Positions 7,451-7,467 of a DNA stretch of 7,467 nucleotides are shown here, piece by piece. Origin of the DNA: an uncultured Campylobacter sp. (GTDB lineage Bacteria > Campylobacterota > Campylobacteria > Campylobacterales > Campylobacteraceae); NCBI RefSeq assembly GCF_938030815.1, contig NZ_CALHII010000283.1, positions 1-7,467 of the forward strand. Reading direction: 5' to 3'. Position numbers and translations under genes: made by a program. The notes under the pieces were generated by a model. That model made no database searches. It was not told where the DNA came from and saw only the letters and a list, made by a program, of their open reading frames with translations. Each line of letters opens with the position of its first letter. Position 1 is the first letter of the stretch.

Positions 7451-7467
7451 AAATTTAGTAAAAAATT

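Noticed and set aside
7430..7467. Intrinsic terminator after virD4
   Set aside because: A 7-base A/T-only inverted repeat exists (7437-7443 with 7451-7457), but it has no GC pairs and is not followed by a T-run on the + strand, so it should not work as a rho-independent terminator.

Overview
The window is a tightly packed, single-strand segment of a VirB/VirD4-type (P-type) type IV secretion system, nine genes all on the + strand. Low-to-moderate GC, strongly A/T-biased third positions, TTTTAAGC-rich coding sequence and the style of the proteins point to a Campylobacterota host, most likely a Campylobacter species. The VirB10 C-terminal domain and the tiny VirB7 read, from memory, most like the Helicobacter pylori ComB and Campylobacter pVir/ICE lineages. 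The species and the replicon (plasmid, integrative element or island) cannot be decided from this window.

Layout: the 3' end of virB4 (cut by the left edge) is followed by a 42-codon lipoprotein gene, virB7, which is easy to miss. Then come virB8, virB9, virB10, a 70-codon gene of unknown function, virB11, a small gene for a MobC/ribbon-helix-helix-like relaxosome accessory protein, and virD4. Neighbouring genes are separated by 0 to 12 bases or overlap by 4 to 8 bases. There is no room for an internal promoter or terminator outside coding sequence, so this is almost certainly part of one polycistronic unit whose promoter lies upstream of the window. No gene-free stretch longer than about 40 bases exists; the last 38 bases are A/T-only apart from one G and contain a possible -10 box for a following gene.

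How the parts work together: VirB4 and VirB11 are cytoplasmic ATPases that power assembly and transport. VirB8 is the inner-membrane/periplasmic scaffold. VirB7, VirB9 and VirB10 make the outer-membrane core channel. VirD4 is the coupling ATPase that brings substrate to the channel. The MobC-like gene directly before virD4 argues that the substrate includes a relaxosome, so this machine is more likely conjugative than purely an effector injector. virB2, virB3, virB5, virB6, virB1 and a relaxase are not in the window; no virB5 or virB6 lies between virB4 and virB7.

Most worth a second look: the VirB7 lipoprotein with a Cys-Ala-Cys pair facing a VirB9 that has a single cysteine; a VirB10 whose N-terminus looks like a cleavable signal peptide; the uncharacterised coiled-coil protein between virB10 and virB11; and the MobC-like gene coupled to virD4. 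Nothing here looks like a wholly new system; the novelty is in the details of a recognisable T4SS.
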